Assembly (NCBI GenBank): GCA_013696045.1
Contig: JACCZH010000475.1
Coordinates: 1 to 7,382, forward strand
DNA length: 7,382 nt
Source of the DNA: Chloroflexia bacterium
GTDB lineage: Bacteria > Chloroflexota > Chloroflexia > Thermomicrobiales > CFX8
Direction: 5' to 3'
The position numbers were made by a program, and so were the translations under genes. The notes beneath the pieces were generated by a model. The model was not told the DNA's origin. It ran no database searches and worked only from the letters and a program-made list of their open reading frames with translations. Shown one piece after another: positions 6,296-7,382 of this stretch (within the stretch, counting starts at the first letter, position 1; each line of letters opens with the position of its first letter).

Positions 6296-6323
6296 CTTAA
6301 CAGATGAATCAAACCCAAAATGC

Positions 6324-6352
6324 TTTTCACGCACGTCGGAACACTGCGTCAA
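6324..6352 (-). promoter_or_regulatory. Weak candidate promoter upstream of infC
   Basis: On the - strand TTGACG (6352-6347) matches the -35 consensus at five of six positions. Seventeen bases later comes TGAAAA (6329-6324), a poor -10 with only three consensus bases. The site is in the right place, between the YYY gene stop and infC, but the -10 is too weak to be sure. infC may instead be reached by read-through from the upstream gene, since I see no intrinsic terminator in this 108-base gap. Confidence 0.25.
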
Positions 6353-6362
6353 ATTCCGCAAC

Positions 6363-6442
6363 GCTAAGGATAACAAACGGACGGGGTAACCTTCAATCCC
6401 GTGTGGTCCCGGATTCTGCTGTGTTCTGGCTAAGGATAACAA
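6363..6442. repeat. 14-base direct repeat across the 3' end of the YYY gene
   Basis: GCTAAGGATAACAA occurs at 6363-6376, just beyond the stop codon of the YYY-family gene, and again at 6429-6442 within its last coding bases, 66 bases apart. The sequence on either side of the copies is not similar, so it is not a simple tandem duplication of a longer unit. Its cause and any role are unknown; chance is possible but unlikely at this spacing. Confidence 0.45.
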
Positions 6443-7382
6443 CGCTCCCGGTTATGAACGCCGCCCGCCATCCGAAGGCGTCGAGAGCAGCGATGGATGT
6501 TTCGATGTCATGTGCCATTACGGATTCGCATGTGTCCGAGCCGGATGCTTCGAAGGCGCCGAGCACAATATAGTCAGGCTCGGGCAGATTTGGCACTCTG
6601 GCATTCTCTCCGGATAGCCAGCGATTGGCCACATTCTGGCGGTACTCGACTCGCGGCCGGATGGGATTGCTCTCGCCGCGGCGCCATTGGCCCTCATGCC
6701 CCGCCCATCCAACAATGGTTGGCACGCCGGTGAAAGCCGACATGCGGTTCATTGGCAGTCCAGTCAGCGTTCCGTAAGAACAGCCCGGACTCTCGACGAT
6801 TACCGTGCCGGCAGAAGCATTCTTGTGTAGCCAATCGATTGCCGCCGCCTCGTCGGGGGCCGAGCGGGTGAGGTAGCCTGCCCCGTCCAGTCCGCGTCGG
6901 TCCGCATAATCGCCGGTCCAATCACGTGCCGAGAGTGGAGTGTAAGGGGCAACGCTGAGGATCAACGCCACGACCAAGACGGCCGAAGGATAGAAGGCGC
7001 GTCGGGAACTGTTGGCGAGGACAATGGCGAAGCCGGCCGCCGACGCTAAGCTGAAGAGAAGCCAGGCTTGAAAGTAGAGCTTGAAGACAGTGTTCATGCG
7101 GTCGCCGAAGGCGTCCTGGATATAGACGAATTCTGGTATCACAGTGAGAAAGAAACCGGTGGCGAACAGGACCACGACCACCCGAACTGGTTGGCGCGAA
7201 TCCCACACGGAAATCGCCATTGCGAGAACAAATGGAACACCGAGCAGAATCACCGCCGGAACCCAGAGCACCGCCAGGACGAGCGCGAACAAGAGCGTGA
7301 CCGTGACTAGATCAAAACTCCTTCGAACGGCGTCGCGCGCCCCCGGTTGTGTGCCCAGCGCAAAGACCGCAAAGATCGTAAA
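6393..7382 (-). CDS. Chlor_Arch_YYY/DUF2298-family membrane protein, C-terminal part
   Basis: The frame stays open to the window's right edge, so the visible 329 residues are the C-terminal part of a larger protein; the true start is outside. Hydrophobic spans lie near visible residues 32-57, 67-83, 104-124 and 131-146. The family hallmark falls between two of them (bases 7062-7133): PEF, then D90, then DRMNTVFKLYFQAW (94-107). A soluble C-terminal region follows, with AIDWLHKNA (181-189), VIVESPGCSYG (194-204), GWAGHEGQWR (225-234) and PDYIVLGAF (269-277). Proteins of this family are large polytopic membrane proteins of Chloroflexi and archaea, thought to resemble GT-C glycosyltransferases; their substrate is not established. 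An in-frame TTG at 7292 is not the start, because membrane-like coding continues upstream. The gene ends 108 bases before infC on the same strand. Confidence 0.85.
   Translation of the reverse strand, partial: FTIFAVFALGTQPGARDAVRRSFDLVTVTLLFALVLAVLWVPAVILLGVPFVLAMAISVWDSRQPVRVVVVLFATGFFLTVIPEFVYIQDAFGDRMNTVFKLYFQAWLLFSLASAAGFAIVLANSSRRAFYPSAVLVVALILSVAPYTPLSARDWTGDYADRRGLDGAGYLTRSAPDEAAAIDWLHKNASAGTVIVESPGCSYGTLTGLPMNRMSAFTGVPTIVGWAGHEGQWRRGESNPIRPRVEYRQNVANRWLSGENARVPNLPEPDYIVLGAFEASGSDTCESVMAHDIETSIAALDAFGWRAAFITGSVVILSQNTAESGTTRD

Noticed and set aside
1..7382. Undescribed defence, mobile or secretion system
   Set aside because: Nearly every base belongs to housekeeping genes or one known membrane family; there are no repeats arrays, transposase, nuclease or toxin-like genes.

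Overview
The window looks like an ordinary chromosomal segment of a Chloroflexota bacterium, probably near Thermomicrobia/Sphaerobacter. The clues are moderately GC-rich coding sequence, GTG and other non-ATG starts, and a partial Chlor_Arch_YYY/DUF2298 membrane protein, a family typical of Chloroflexi and archaea. The placement is inference from gene content; no search was run. I see no rRNA, tRNA, CRISPR array, insertion sequence or phage gene, and no previously undescribed multi-gene system.

Left part (1-3579, + strand): a 54-residue two-span membrane ORF sits at the left edge. An extended -10 promoter near 236-244 follows, and then a tight three-gene unit with gaps of 15-16 bases: a small HExxH metallopeptidase, a multi-span membrane protein of unknown function, and full-length gyrB (DNA gyrase subunit B). 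A strong GC-rich hairpin at 3648-3675 closes this unit and also serves the convergent gene on the other strand.

Right part (3705-7382, - strand): transcription runs right to left. It starts with the C-terminal part of a YYY-family membrane protein (cut by the window edge), then infC (IF3), rpmI (L35), rplT (L20), a SpoU/TrmH-family RNA 2'-O-methyltransferase, and an HU-type nucleoid protein with its own likely promoter. infC-rpmI-rplT is the classic autoregulated translation cluster, and the methyltransferase 15 bases after rplT fits a ribosome-related job. Gyrase and HU, both shapers of DNA topology, converge on the shared terminator.

The most notable reading is that infC has no ATG, GTG or upstream TTG matching the family N-terminus. 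A perfect GGAGG lies 6 bases before an in-frame ATA, so IF3 probably starts at a non-canonical AUA codon, as expected for IF3 feedback control. Secondary points are the metallopeptidase start, which the promoter moves downstream, two inverted repeats between infC and rpmI that could be an L20 operator, an acidic C-terminal tail on IF3, and a 14-base direct repeat flanking the 3' end of the YYY gene.
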